From: Akebia trifoliata
Lineage: Eukaryota > Streptophyta > Magnoliopsida > Ranunculales > Lardizabalaceae
NCBI GenBank assembly: GCA_017979445.1
Contig: CM030705.1
Location: forward strand, 14,463,040-14,527,039
Length of the DNA stretch: 64,000 nt
Direction: 5' to 3'
The notes beneath the pieces were generated by a model, which searched no databases, was not told the origin of the DNA, and saw nothing but the letters and a program-made list of their open reading frames with translations. The first letter of the stretch is position 1. Each line of letters begins with the position of its first letter. This document shows, one piece after another, positions 51,633-63,599 of the stretch. A program made the translations under genes and the position numbers.

Positions 51633-52270
51633 TAAATAGAATCTTTTTTTTAAAGATGAAATTACACAAATACCCTTAAGTTATTACTCAATGCACCCAC
51701 ATGTTTCTCCTTATTTATACCGGGTGAAAAGCCCTCAATTAACTTCGCTTTCATTCTTTTGATTCCCAACCCCAAAAAATGAATTGAACCATGTTTTGAG
51801 CACTCCACCGAAGAAAGAACTTATTAATTTTCTTAGTATTCTCGTCTCTTTTTGAAATGGAGGTTGATTTTTATTTTTACCTTAAATTTAACTTCTCACA
51901 CCATTAAATTTATTTGTTCTTCCATTGAAATTACATTAGATTTATCTCTTTTTAAGGTTCTATTTGAATTTATCTTCTCATCCTTGCTAATTGATGTTTA
52001 GAATTTTTATATGGATGTCATGAATTGACTTATTATAAAGAGAGATTTACCTAACAGATCCAATTGTTGCATTTTTATTACAAAAATTCCCTTAAAATCC
52101 TGACAACTATGAGGGAACCTTACTTTATGAAATTTGTTACCCACCAAACCTCACTTTATCAAGTTTGTTATCAAGCAAACCCTGGAGTGACGATCCACAT
52201 CATAAACTTCAAATTTATAGGGTTATATTGTTACTTAGCATACCTTGGAGTGGATTATTACTAGATCAAC
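51633..52270. other. Intergenic, AT-rich
   Basis: No supported feature. Sequence just upstream of 52271 may be the eroded 5' part of the MULE fragment, but no transposase motif could be read. Confidence 0.35.
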
Positions 52271-52870
52271 TTGTGGCATCCAAAAAACTTGAAGACCATT
52301 TATAATGCTTGTGCAAGAGTAAGGATGATAGAAAAGACTAGAAGCTCTCAAATGCAACTTTTGTTTAAGAAGTTTTATGATTCTTCATATGTGGAGTGGC
52401 ACAGGGCAGATGCGGGTACAGACAAGGTTAAAGATTTATTTTGGGCTCATCCGGAATCCATCCAACTTGGCAAGTGCTTCCTAGACATTTTTCTTATGGA
52501 TTGCACTTACAAAACGAACATTTATAAGATGCAATTGCTAAAGATTGTTGGTGTTACCTCTACGAAAATGACATTCTCATTTGCCTTTGTGTGTTTGGAT
52601 GTTGAAAATGAAGATAATTATGTATGGGCGTTGGATTGTATGTCATCACTATTAGAATTGAATGTGATTCCTTCAATCATTATGACAGACCAATAACTCA
52701 CCTTAATAAATACGATCAAAAGAGGTTATCCAACTACACGAAACTTCTTATGTTGATACCATATATCAAGAAATATATTGGCAAAATGCAAGAGGAATTT
52801 TCAAGAAAATGAAGATTGGAAAAAATTCATGTGCATGTGGAATTAGTCGGTCTCAATCGAGTGTGAGTAC
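52271..52870 (+). pseudogene. MULE/FAR1-related transposase fragment
   Basis: A 141-residue frame matching the middle of MULE transposases as found in FAR1-RELATED proteins. It contains VKDLFWAHPESIQLGKCF, then FLMDCTYKTN with the first catalytic Asp (D77), LLKIVGVTSTKMTFSFAFVC, ENEDNYVWALDCM and SIIMTDQ with the second catalytic Asp (D140). TAA follows immediately. A further trace (EDWKKFMCMWN, then a stop) appears at about 52795-52850. The N-terminal FAR1 DNA-binding domain, the third acidic residue and the SWIM zinc finger are missing. It adjoins the LTR element that starts near 52886, whose insertion probably cut off the 3' part. Confidence 0.85.
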
Positions 52871-52885
52871 TAGGAGTGCATATTA

Positions 52886-54202
52886 ATCAATGCCTCAAAA
52901 CATTGATTTATCCGCATTTTTCTCAAGTATTTATCTCAAGTTTTGTCCATATTTTTCTATATTAAGTAAATAATCATATTAAGCCTCGCAATATCATGTT
53001 GTATGTTTTTCCATGCTAATTAAGCTTAATTATGCATAAATAATCATATTTGTCAAAAAATCTTAATTGCGTGTGTTCACTATGTAGATCAAAGACAAGA
53101 TAATCAAATTGAACCATAAAATCAGAAAATAGATATTGCATTACAATCTGGAAGACCAATCAAGTATCCTAGCCAAATTTCAAAACATAAGGTTTCAACC
53201 CAACGCGGCGTGGTGGACCTCGGTTGAAACGCCCTAAAATCGTGGGAATGTACACCGTACATGATCTTATCTGCAATAGCTAAGGCGACTAATAATGGAT
53301 TCTTCCAAAACCTAGGATTTCTATAAAGAGAGCATGTCTCAATGTAGAAATGACTCCATTCCTTTGGCCCCTTTCTTCACTTTTCGCTTATCTTCCTTTA
53401 ACTTAAAGCCCATTGGCATTTTCTTCTGTATTTTTTATTTTTAGCTTACGTTTTTCATTAAAATTTTGTAATTCTTGTAAGTGAGAGAGTGAGAAAAGAT
53501 TGTAGTTATCTTTGTTTAATGAAGTAAATTTTGTTCTTCTTCCCTTGTCATTCTCTATCATTTGCAATGAACTTAGGTTAATCTCCCCTCCATTGAAGAG
53601 TGAAAAAGCCTAGAGTAAGATTACTTTGATGTATTTAATTTATTTACCTCTTAATTTCCTTTAATGCTTATGTGTTTTTTCTAAGGCTTGTCCACTCCTA
53701 TTGATTAAGATTAGAAATGAACTCTTATACCTTTTATGCTTAACTTAGATAAAATCAAGATGTAGCATACTTAATCTAGATATTTGTAGTAAGAGATACA
53801 CATATTAGAAAGTGAAGGAATTCTACTTTAATGTTCTTTAATTCTGGTTTCATCTTGTTAAATCTTCTAATCTAAGGAGCTAACACCAAGCCCTTATGAT
53901 TGAGTTATCAAAAAAGTTAAGAACTAAATTTTGGCTTACTAATTTACTTTAGGTAGATCTCTTTCTAATGGTATTTTTCCTCCATAGTTTTACCTTCTAT
54001 CAGTTTAATTTACAGTAAGTTTCATTTTCTTTTGGTTACTTCAAAATACAAAAATGGATTTATTTGTTGGCTTATATTAATTTTGTAATCTTAGCTTGAT
54101 ACTACCCCCATTTCTTTAAGGTTCGATCATCTTACTTGCCCCACAAGACAATAAAATTTACATTTATATTAACTTTTATGGGAAGAACAAAGATAGTTCC
54201 AT
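52886..54202 (+). repeat. 5' LTR of the Athila/Tat-like element
   Basis: Starts near ATCAATGCCTCAAAACATTG and ends near GATAGTTCCA, just before the PBS region. Contains a CTATAAAGAGAGC TATA-like box near 53318. Ends are approximate. Confidence 0.75.
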
Positions 54203-54204
54203 CA

Positions 54205-54228
54205 AAATTTTGGCGTCACTATTGGGGA
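54205..54228 (+). other. Primer-binding region of the Athila/Tat-like element
   Basis: TGGCGTCACTATTGGGGA at 54211-54228 corresponds to the TGGCGCCGTTGCCGGGGA block next to Athila/Tat 5' LTRs, with several C-to-T type changes. Confidence 0.65.
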
Positions 54229-55410
54229 AAGGTATAGTAGTTTCAAGTTTTGATTTGAAGTTTATTTTCATCATTTTTCTTCATTTTTCTATTTCTATGT
54301 TCTGTCGATAAAAAAAAATCAAATAAAATTTAAAAAAAAAAAATCATTGCAATTAGTGAACTAGTAAAAGGTTATTATGAAAATTTTGTAACCAAAGGTG
54401 ACGTCATCACCGTGCCACCCAAACATATTAAGGCCGGTGGTAAAATTTTAGAATCTATTCCTCTGATTTTTACAATATCTTTTTGGTGATCCCTAGATTT
54501 TAATAGCATCCTTCATTTTTATTTTTGTTTCTTTGTTTTGTTCAATTTTTGACTTTCCGTTTCTTTTTGTAGGTTCAAGCAATTTTTGGAGAAAAAACTT
54601 AAAAAATCATCAAAACTCTAAGATCATTTCATTTTTTGTTTTTCTTTCATTTTTATTTCATTTTAGATATGTTTAATTTTTTGTAATAGACTCTCTTGTA
54701 TTAGGTTTTTTTAAATTGTCTTTCATTAATTATCCAAGAAGGTTTGGATTGTACTAAACTAGGGAAGGACGACGGTGGGATAATACCATCACGGCTCCTT
54801 AAGTTCGCATACCAAATTTGAAATTAGTAGCCTAAGTCGACTCAACTCGTCTTCGCCTCATTTAGCATGGAAAGTAATTTTCCTATATCTCTTCTTGATA
54901 GTGAGCTACTTAATTTCTTTATTTGTTATTTTCTAATTTGCATACACTTGGATTAGTTAATTATGTAATAACGAACACCCATCTCCTAGGGATAATCCAA
55001 TAAGATAAGGATTGCAAGTCATTACCAATTCCTTACTCTAATTAGGATAATCAATTCACTAGTCACTTAATCAAATTAATTAGACTTGATTATAGGACTC
55101 ACGAATTCAATAGGAGAAATCCGCTTCAAGTTGCACTAATTACGCTTCTTGGTCACTTTTGGTATCTAATAAGATCTTGCCTTTTGAGGGGATAGACTCA
55201 ATATATCAAGAAAGGAATGTGATTTAAGAGTGCCTTTACTTATGTATTGCACGCCACCCCCGATCTGGAGATATGGATTTGATTTCATAAAATCGAGTTG
55301 GAAGGCTAATTACATTATTTCTACCCAGTTAGTAACTGTCTAGAGTTAGGTAACTTATGTAGGTCTAGTCTTTTCTTTCTTTTACTTGTTTTATCAACTA
55401 TGTATTTTAA

Positions 55411-55702
55411 GTGCTTAATAGAAATTTGAGGAGTGTATTAGTACGATCTATTGATCTTTCGATGGAAAATGGTTATGAGTATGTCATATTGAACATATTG
55501 AGTGAGTTGAATAGTCTAAACGACAGAACCAATGATTTCCAAAAGTCACCAATTCACAACCCACTCCATAGGTCCAAGTATGTCATAGGAGTAAATAGAG
55601 GAACACGATCTTTATGTGTCTTGTACAATAGTTATGATCACGTAGCCGAGTGTTGCCCAAACTTATCCATCATGAGGAATAGACAGTCCCAAATGTCCGA
55701 AC
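55411..55702 (+). pseudogene. Gag relic with degenerate zinc knuckle
   Basis: A frame of about 97 residues whose C-terminal part reads RSLCVLYNSYDHVAECCPNL, aligning with the C-x(2)-C-x(4)-H-x(4)-C knuckle of Athila/Tat gag but with the second Cys replaced by Tyr. Its last codon and stop (CTG TAG) are contributed by the solo LTR inserted at 55703. Confidence 0.65.
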
Positions 55703-56857
55703 TGTAGATTATGATAAAATAAAATAACAAAGTTACCTTGACAAGAAATGATAGATTCACAGAGAAAATGTTAATCTGAAACTCTTTTTTACTTTAAATC
55801 CAATTCAAGTCTACGTAACTAATTTAAAACTGATTTGTGAGAATAAATTATCTAAAGAACACAAAATTAGAAGAATTAAAATACTATGAAGAAGTGTAGA
55901 TCGGTCTAATCTACTATCACAAGTTCTATTAATAGTTTTAAGGTTATGTATTTATCTCCATCCACTAAACAAAACTAATGTTTATGGATAAAAAAAATTA
56001 AATAGTTATATTAGAAAGGAAATTCAAATTATATGATTAACGTATTAAGTCAAGATTATAGGATAAATATTAAATATTTTTTCCGAAGCATGATTTAGCT
56101 TGAACTTATCTAAGAATAAATCATTAAAACTAAGGAACAAGTAATATTAATTTCGATAATATTTAATTAAGAGTATCAAAATAAAATAATAAGGCATTAT
56201 TATGAGAATAGTACAGAGACTAATAGAAACTTGTTTAAGCTTCCACGACCAATCTAATAGAGAGTTTAGCTAACAGTCATCGCAAGAATAGTAAATAAAA
56301 GAAATATAAAAGCAAAAGAGAGAGTAAAGATAATATAAGTCTTTTTTTACTGTTCTTGGTTATGAAATCGGTAGATTTTATTCGATTACAACTTCTTCTT
56401 CAAACAAAAAGTTAAAAGGAAAACGAATGAAAAATCTCCTAAAATTCTATATATACATTTATAGATCTTCTTATTTTATAGATATCCTTTAAGTTTTGAT
56501 CTAGTCTCCTATTTATAGAGACTAGTTTAAGACTTTTAGGATTCTTAGGATTCGAAAACCTTTTGTAAACCTCCAAGCTATTGCACAAATCTTGAGGTTT
56601 GACTCTCTATTTTTAACTTGAATTTTGGTCATTGGTCTTGTTTTGAATTTTGGATCATAGTGGTATTTTCAGATTTTTCTGATTCGTCTTGAAACTTTAC
56701 GAATTTCTTTTGTTACATATAAATAATCTTAATTAGGTCTGAAATACATATTTTTATGAAAATCAATAATAAATATGGACTAACAATGAATTATATCTAA
56801 TTATATGATGTATTATATAATCTACCCGTAAAGTCTATGTAATTAGGGCCCTTATCA
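55703..56857 (-). mobile_element. Solo LTR nested in the Athila/Tat-like element
   Basis: On the minus strand it begins TGATAAGGGCCCTAATTAC and ends ATCATAATCTACA, i.e. TG...CA over 1155 bp, with the AGGGCCCTTATCA-type opening known from plant Gypsy LTRs. The flanks CCGAAC (55697-55702) and CCAAAC (56858-56863) are a plausible slightly decayed target duplication. No internal region or second LTR is present, consistent with LTR-LTR recombination after insertion. Confidence 0.65.
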
Positions 56858-59496
56858 CCAAACCTTTCATGAATACAATTGTTATTAGATGCCGACCCTT
56901 AACTCGTTTAGTCAACCATATCATTCAAAAAGTTAGTCCCCTCTAAATTTCTTATAAAAGTAGAACGAGTTCACTTAGGATAGTTTTTTTGACAACCATA
57001 CGTATGACAACTCAATGATTTTTTAACAATCTTACTCAACCTTTCAATCATTCATAAAACCTCAATCGATGTACAATTGTCCTACTTCAATTTTTCAACC
57101 ATCAATCGCATTAGAATCCATGATGATGAAGTTGTTAAATCAATAACAATAACTAATTCAACAACAACAAGAAGAGAATGTTCAAGCTTTAATCCATATA
57201 GAGACCCAATTAAAGCACCTAAAGCTATTCTTAAAAGAAAAGAAGTTTGATCAATTCAAAAATAAAGATATCTCAATCCTAGAAAATCCATGACTCTTCT
57301 AAGATACATTTAGTGACCAATTTCAATTTAATAAGGAACTCCATAATTATCCATCCATAGTTGATACTCCACTTCTCTTTGAAGTTAAAATAGACATCAA
57401 TTAAATTACAACATAGATCGTAGGAAAAATGGAATTACAACTAAAGCAACAAACTATTTCTTTAGAAGAAAGTGGTTCGTTTCTAAAAGAAATAATCCCA
57501 TAAAGCTAATCTTTGGAACAACCTTTCAAGGAAGAAAAAATTCATTTAGAATTGTCTATCAGTCCATTCTTGAAAGATAATCTTGTCTTAGATAACACAA
57601 GAAACAATTCTGATTTTCCATTTACACCAACTCCTAAGAGTCTAATCACCACTAATAATGAAACCTCTTTAGAAATAAATCAAAGTTTGTGTCCATTCTA
57701 ACCTATATTTTACAAAATTATAAGGACACTATCGGTTCTATAATCTTCATCATCACATGAAACTCGGTGGTTGAATAATTTCTCAAAAAAGTGAATTCTT
57801 TGACGTAAAAAGACATAAGAAGAATGTTGGGTATTTTGCAACATAATTTTCACACCGATCGAGTCATAAATATTTGTCAAAATTATATATGGGATGAAAA
57901 ATCAATCACGATGTCTATCAAATTTGGTGATAGGAAAATTCCTTTAAAAAAAATATCTTTTTATAGGTCCTGATGAAGACGTTAAACTTAGCGTTACTTA
58001 GAAGGCAACCCATGTATTCTGAGTTGAGACCCTTAACTTCAATAAGTCTTGTTGAAGACGTAAACTTAGCGTTATTAAGAAGCAACCTACCTTTTTTTTT
58101 ATAGTTATTTTATCTTACATGTTTATCCAACATAGCCTAGGAACCATTCACCCAGGTTATGAGCACAACACTTCTTGACTTCATACAACATACACTGCGA
58201 CAGTGGTGAATGATGTGTTTTCTCAATTTAGGAGATATTGTGTTAGTATCAATAGGACTGTAGGATCTTTTTCAGGTGTTATCCAACCTACTTCAATTTT
58301 TGTGTCAATTTCAATTTTACAAGTGCATGTTGAAATATTGAGGATAATATCATGTTAAAGTTTGAGGGTGTATGGGTCAGATTTCCACCTATTCTTCTTC
58401 TTCTATTCCAAAAATCATAAAAATTTGAAAAATATTTTTGTGGTAACTTTATTGTATTATTTTCAAGATCTTAGTTTATATCTTTAAGTACTTGGTTAAA
58501 ATATTAAATCAGTTTTTAGTTGGAAGCTTTGATTTGGAGTCCCTATTAGTATTTTTTTTAGGCAAAAATTAGAACAAAGTTATCTTTAGTTTGTAGTTAC
58601 TTATAATAAGGTTACCAAGAGTCAAGGCTGAATTAAGTGAGCCTCTTACTTTCTTTCTACTTAGAGTATGAGGAAAAATTAGATTTGATGAATTTTGACT
58701 TCCATGTTCATTTGGCTGGTTAATTAGAAGAAAAATAGAATTAGGTTGAATATGTGTTGAACAATAACCATTGAATTAGACTAGGTACCTTGAAAAAGAC
58801 TACTTGATTTTGTTTGAAAAAGAGTAAAAAAATGAATGGAAAAGAAAAAAGAAAAAGCAAAAGAGTAAGAAAAGAAAAGATCTCTCGAAGCAAGAAAAAA
58901 AGAAAGAATTAGAGAGTCAAAACTTAGAAGTTTAAAGTTTTAGTAGGGTGAAAGTCGCTAAGTGTAAAAATGTGAGTATATTGGGATATCACAAATAAAA
59001 CCCCCTAAAGGTATTAAAGTGAACATGAACACTTCTAACTATCTCAAATAGGATGTTAAGTTTTGAATTAAACCCCAAGTTAATCCAATTATACCTGGGT
59101 AGATTGAAGGATTTTTTGAACTCACTCTAAGAAATCGAATCTTTAAAATTTCTAATTTAGAATTATTATTTTTTAAAGGTCAATTTAAGTTTAAGTTTGT
59201 GCATAGAGAAACAAGAATTGGGAACTTATATCAGTGTTACATCCAAATGATTGACAAACTATAATTGACCTGTGTTTTTCACTATAGGTTTTGATTAGGA
59301 GCATTTTTACTTGAAAGTTATTTTGAATTTTGTGGGTATATTCTCTATAAATCCTCGCGAGTCAAACTTGTCCATCAGGGGTAATTTAGAGGTTTAAGGA
59401 CTTGTTGTTTTTGCTAAATGCAGTCGAGATACCTACGAAAGTAGTAATTTTATTTTTATAGACTAGAAAAAGGTAAGTTTAGAGTTGTGATCAATG

Positions 59497-60838
59497 TCTC
59501 AAAATATTGATTTATTCACATTTTTTTCAATCATTTATCTTAGTTTTTGTCTATACTTCTCTATATTAAATAAATAATCATGTTAAGCCTCGAAATATCA
59601 ATGTACATGTTTTTCCATACTAATTAGGCTTAATTATATATAAATAATCATATTTTTCAGAAAATCTTGATTACGTGTGTTCACTATGCAAATCAAATAT
59701 CAAACCATTAAATAGCTTCAAAATAAAAAAAAATAAACATTGCATTACAATCTGAAGGACCAATCAAGCATTCTAACCAAATTTCGAGACCTAAGGTTTC
59801 AATTCAACTGCAACGCGGTGGACCTTGGTTGAAACGCCTTAAAATCATGGGAGTATGTTTTACACATGATCTTATCATAATAGCTAAGACAACTAAGAAT
59901 AGATTATTCACGAACCTAGGATTTCTATAAATAAAGCATTTCTCAATGTAGAAATGACATCATTTTTTTGTTCATTTCTTAGCCTTTAACGTATCTTCCT
60001 TTAACCTAAGGCCCTTGGCTTTTTCCTATGTATTTTCTATTTTTAGCTTATGTTTCCTATTAAAATTTTATAATTCTTGTAAGTGAAAAAGTGAGAAAAG
60101 ATTACAATTATTTTGTTTAATGAAGTAGGACTTGTTCTTTTCCATTTATCTTACTCTATCATTTGCAATGACCTTAGGCTAATTCCCCTTCTATTGGAGA
60201 GTGGAAAAGCCTATAGCAAGATTATTTTGATGTATTTAATTTCTTTACCTCTTAATTTTTTTTAATACTTATGAGTTCTCTTCAAAACTTATCCACTCTT
60301 ATTGATTAAAGTTAAATATGAACTCTTACACCTTTTTTACTTAACTTAGGTGCTTCATACTTAGTTAAGATCAAAATGTAGCATGTTTAATCTAGATATT
60401 TGATAGTAAAAGATTCATATATTAGAGAGTAAAGGAATTTTATGTTATTGTTATTAATTCTGATTTTATCTTACTAAATCTTCTGATCTAAGGAGTTAAC
60501 ATCAAGCCTTATGATTGAGTTATCAAAGAGATTAGGAATTAGATTTTCGCTTACTAATTTGCTTTAGATAGATCCCTTTTAATGGTATATTTTTCTCCCA
60601 TAGTTTTAGCTTCATTTTATCTTCTATTAGTTTAATTTTTAGCAAATTTTATTTTCTTTTGATTACTTTAAAAATACAAAAATAGATTTATTTGTTGGTT
60701 TAGATTAGTTTTGTAAACTTGACTTGATTCTACCTCCCTTTCTTTTAGGTTTGATTTTCTTACTTTCTCTACAAGCCAGAGAAATTTACATTTATATTAA
60801 CTTTTATTGGAATGACAAATTTTGAGAGGGGAGTTCCT
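59497..60838 (+). repeat. 3' LTR of the Athila/Tat-like element
   Basis: Parallels 52886-54202 throughout, e.g. AAGCCTCG(A/C)AATATCA, GTGTGTTCACTATG and GAAACGCC(T/C)TAAAATC. In about 125 bases compared by eye near the start I count roughly 20 differences, so the insertion is old. The end near GGGGAGTTCC is approximate. Confidence 0.75.
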
Positions 60839-61189
60839 TAACATGAAATATTTGTATATCCGTTGGACATATTAATGAGTAAATATATAATGGTGTTAGA
60901 TAACTTGCAACATGTCAAACACCTTACCTAGAAGCATATCCCATTTGGCGATAAAAGAATGCAAGAACATTTATTCTCCATGCATATTTTTTGACATCAT
61001 CTAGGTTTATTAACAATTGCAGATACATGACTGGTACTCTTATCCCAGTTGTATCAATAAATAGGGTGAATCTTACTAAATAAAGAAGGTCTCATCTAGC
61101 ACCACAATCTTATTGTTTATCTCAGGCATCTTCGAACACACCACTCAATCTAGATCATAACCATTCCATTTAAAAAAATGTAGTGGATC

Positions 61190-61815
61190 CAAGCTCTTCA
61201 ATCACGTCATTCCTTTGAATTTGTAGTGCATTTACAATTAAATTTGTGGCATCCAAAACATAAATGAGAGACGTTGTCACCAGTTTACCTACCACTGGGA
61301 GATTTAATATTTACTTCACATTGTTAATTGTGATGATTCTTTCCCCAAACAGTAAATGGAACAAATTCTTTTCACGATGCTACCTTTCAATAAATGTGAA
61401 AACAACAACTTTGTTCGCATACTTGTACGAATAATTGACAATCCCAGATAATTTAAACATTTTGACCCTTTCTTTAAATCGAAGAGATTCATTATCAAAT
61501 TTTCAATCAATGATTTTTATAGTGTGTTGGAGACATCTCAACACATCTTGCTCCTACAAGATAATAAACATGATAAATGTTACAAATGAACTTAAATAAT
61601 ATCCACACATACCTTTCTTCCCATATTTCAAATGAAATGTTGGTCTTGAAACTTAAAATAACAAAAGGGTCTTCGAGACCACCAGGACATGCTTCAATTT
61701 TATCAATTTTTTCATTGGGGTCTTCAAGACCACCACGACTTGCCTTCATTGTCACGACTTCTTCTACAACAGGTAAAGTACATGGTTCAGGTTCATTTTT
61801 CTTCTTCATATTCAT
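61190..61815 (-). pseudogene. Plant mobile domain (PMD, aminotransferase-like) pseudogene
   Basis: Minus-strand reading from 61815: MNMKKKNEPEPCTLPVVEEV, then GGLEDP twice, with ACPGGLEDPFVILSFKTN and ISFEIWEE as in the GGP-x-DPSVL-x-F-x-HVA-x-x-IW opening of plant mobile domain proteins. A GTATGT donor follows (about 61612), and an ATCTTGTAG acceptor at about 61556. After it come RFKERVKMFKLSGIVNYSYK, VVVFTFIER, NLFHLLFGERIITINNVK and ILNLPVVGKLV, matching the E/DRW-x-x-E-THTFHLP-GE-TITL-DV-x-LLGLPV-G block. Stops interrupt it in at least three places (after KIID, in ER*HRE and in VK*IL) and the proposed splice is out of frame. PMD domains occur in Mutator-type transposons and in MAIN/MAIL proteins; this copy is dead. 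Confidence 0.7.
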
Positions 61816-63113
61816 TGTCTTTTTTAATTATGGATTGACTCAATCTTAATCTATGAGTTCTTATGTAAGAAGTCGTTTGTCTAACATGTTTCGAATACAT
61901 TGATGACAAACAAAATACTATTAAACCATTAAAAAAAATACAACCAATATATTAAAATCTCATGTCCATCTACAACAAACAATTAAACACTTAAGAAAAG
62001 CCATCCTATACTTTTCTTTTGAGGTTCATTATGATGACAATTCTCAAGACATTGCAAACTCTTCTATTAAAGCTCATAACTAAGACATTTAAAATAGATT
62101 AAAAAACACAAGCAATATATAATTTGGATGCATTATGATTTATTTAATGGTTTAAGTTTAACAAAGAAAAACATAGGCTTAAAAACCTTTCTAGAGTTCA
62201 TGACCAAGTACAACTAATTGAATTTGAACAATGAGTATTAAAGGCAGCATAGAAAATATAAAATGTGAAAACAAATAAATTTGGTTTATTTCCCATTCCA
62301 CTTAATTGATAAATAAATGAGAGACATGAATTGAATATTTATAAGATATTATTAGACATGTTACTCAAATATCAATATTCAAAATTTTATACACAATATC
62401 ATATTGTATTAACAGATAAATCTTTGGATGATTCTACAAGTATTCTTCTAAGTCAAATTATTTCTACACAAGATATTTTTTCAAATGAAAATTTCAAAAT
62501 AAAACTAAGGAGTATGGAAAATTTCTTATAATGAAAATTTGTCAAATGAAAATTCCTAAATAAAATGAAATTTTTTTGAAAGTGAAAATGCTAGTAGCAT
62601 GTGTAATAATATTAAGCAAACAAAATTCAAATGAAAACTGGGTTAAAAATAATAACCTAGAGATAATCAATTAAAACTAACATCAAATGTGTTGTTGATA
62701 TACACAAGATCAAACTTGCACAAACCAAAACATGTATAGAGATGAAAGTCGGTGAAAAAAAAAACTAAAACAAAACTCTTGTTTTAAACAAAAATAGAAA
62801 TATTAAACAAAAAAAAAAAAAACTCAAAAACATAGGGAAGAATGATTCACATTTATGTATGATTTACCCCAAAATTGACTCACAAAACTCTTGCTTTAAG
62901 GTTATGTTCAGAAGAGTAGGGAAGAACAGAATTGGAGAATCAGACCAAACAATAATCAGTAACTCCCTAGGATTTTTAGAAAATTGGCGAATTGAGTAAA
63001 GTGGGTGAGAAGAGAGAATGACTCTTTTTGATGGGTGAATTGAGTAAAGTTGGCATGGAGAGTGTATTTGATGGGTACGAGTTGCACGATTAAAAAAAAA
63101 AGACCAATTATCC
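61816..63113. other. AT-rich intergenic sequence
   Basis: A-rich on the plus strand with many AAAT and ACAAA words. The 14-base word GAATTGAGTAAAGT occurs twice at about 62990-63050. No gene or recognisable TE domain. Confidence 0.4.
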
Positions 63114-63347
63114 TTTTATTATTATTTATTATACCCACCTTCAGTTACTAAAGGATGTATACGTAAATCCCACTGATTGAAAAAAACCCTTCACCCCTAC
63201 GGACTAAAACCTATAAATTTTTACCCTTTGACCCTTTTATTATTACTTATTGTACCTACCTTTAGTTACTGAATGATGTATACCTAAATCCCATCGATTG
63301 GAAAAAACCCCTCACTCCCATTGATTGAAAACCTATAAATTTTTACG
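63114..63347. repeat. 123-bp tandem duplication
   Basis: Two consecutive units, about 63114-63225 and 63237-63347, share TTATTATTA(T/C)TTATT, GTATAC(G/C)TAAATCCCA and AACCTATAAATTTTTAC, with scattered differences and small indels. Confidence 0.75.
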
Positions 63348-63599
63348 AAAATTTTAAATTAATTTTTTTGTGTGGATAACGGTATAACAACCATTACACG
63401 AGTATTTTCACCTAATTTGAAGTTTGATAGATTGAATCAAAGAAGGTAAGTATTATAGGGTTTTTATGATTCATTTTCTATTTTTTATTTTATTTTATTT
63501 TTTGATAGTTTTATCTCATACAAAATGACAAAAGGATATAATAACATGATTTTTGTATTTTAATTTTCATATATTATTAAAATTTTAAAACAAATGTTA

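Larger units (their letters stand above)
52886..60838 (+). mobile_element. Old Athila/Tat-like Gypsy LTR retrotransposon
   Basis: Two direct repeats of about 1.3 kb (about 52886-54202 and 59497-60838) enclose about 5.3 kb. Directly after the left LTR comes TCAAAATTTTGGCGTCACTA TTGGGGA, a decayed form of the TTTGGCGCCGTTGCCGGGGA that follows Athila/Tat LTRs. Inside are a gag relic with a knuckle (55411-55702), a gag-like Gln-rich stretch (about 57120-57260), two copies of the GACGTTAAACTTAGCGTTA / AAGGCAACCCA phrase (57977-58013 and 58056-58088), and ATTGAGGATAATAT...AGTTTGAGGG near 58337-58370. Both phrases recur in such elements. No reverse transcriptase or integrase could be read, so this is a nonautonomous or gutted copy. 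Confidence 0.8.

Noticed and set aside
52886..60838. Endogenous pararetrovirus or other viral insertion
   Set aside because: Direct LTRs, an Athila/Tat-like primer region and a gag knuckle identify a retrotransposon; no movement-protein or coat-protein signature was seen.
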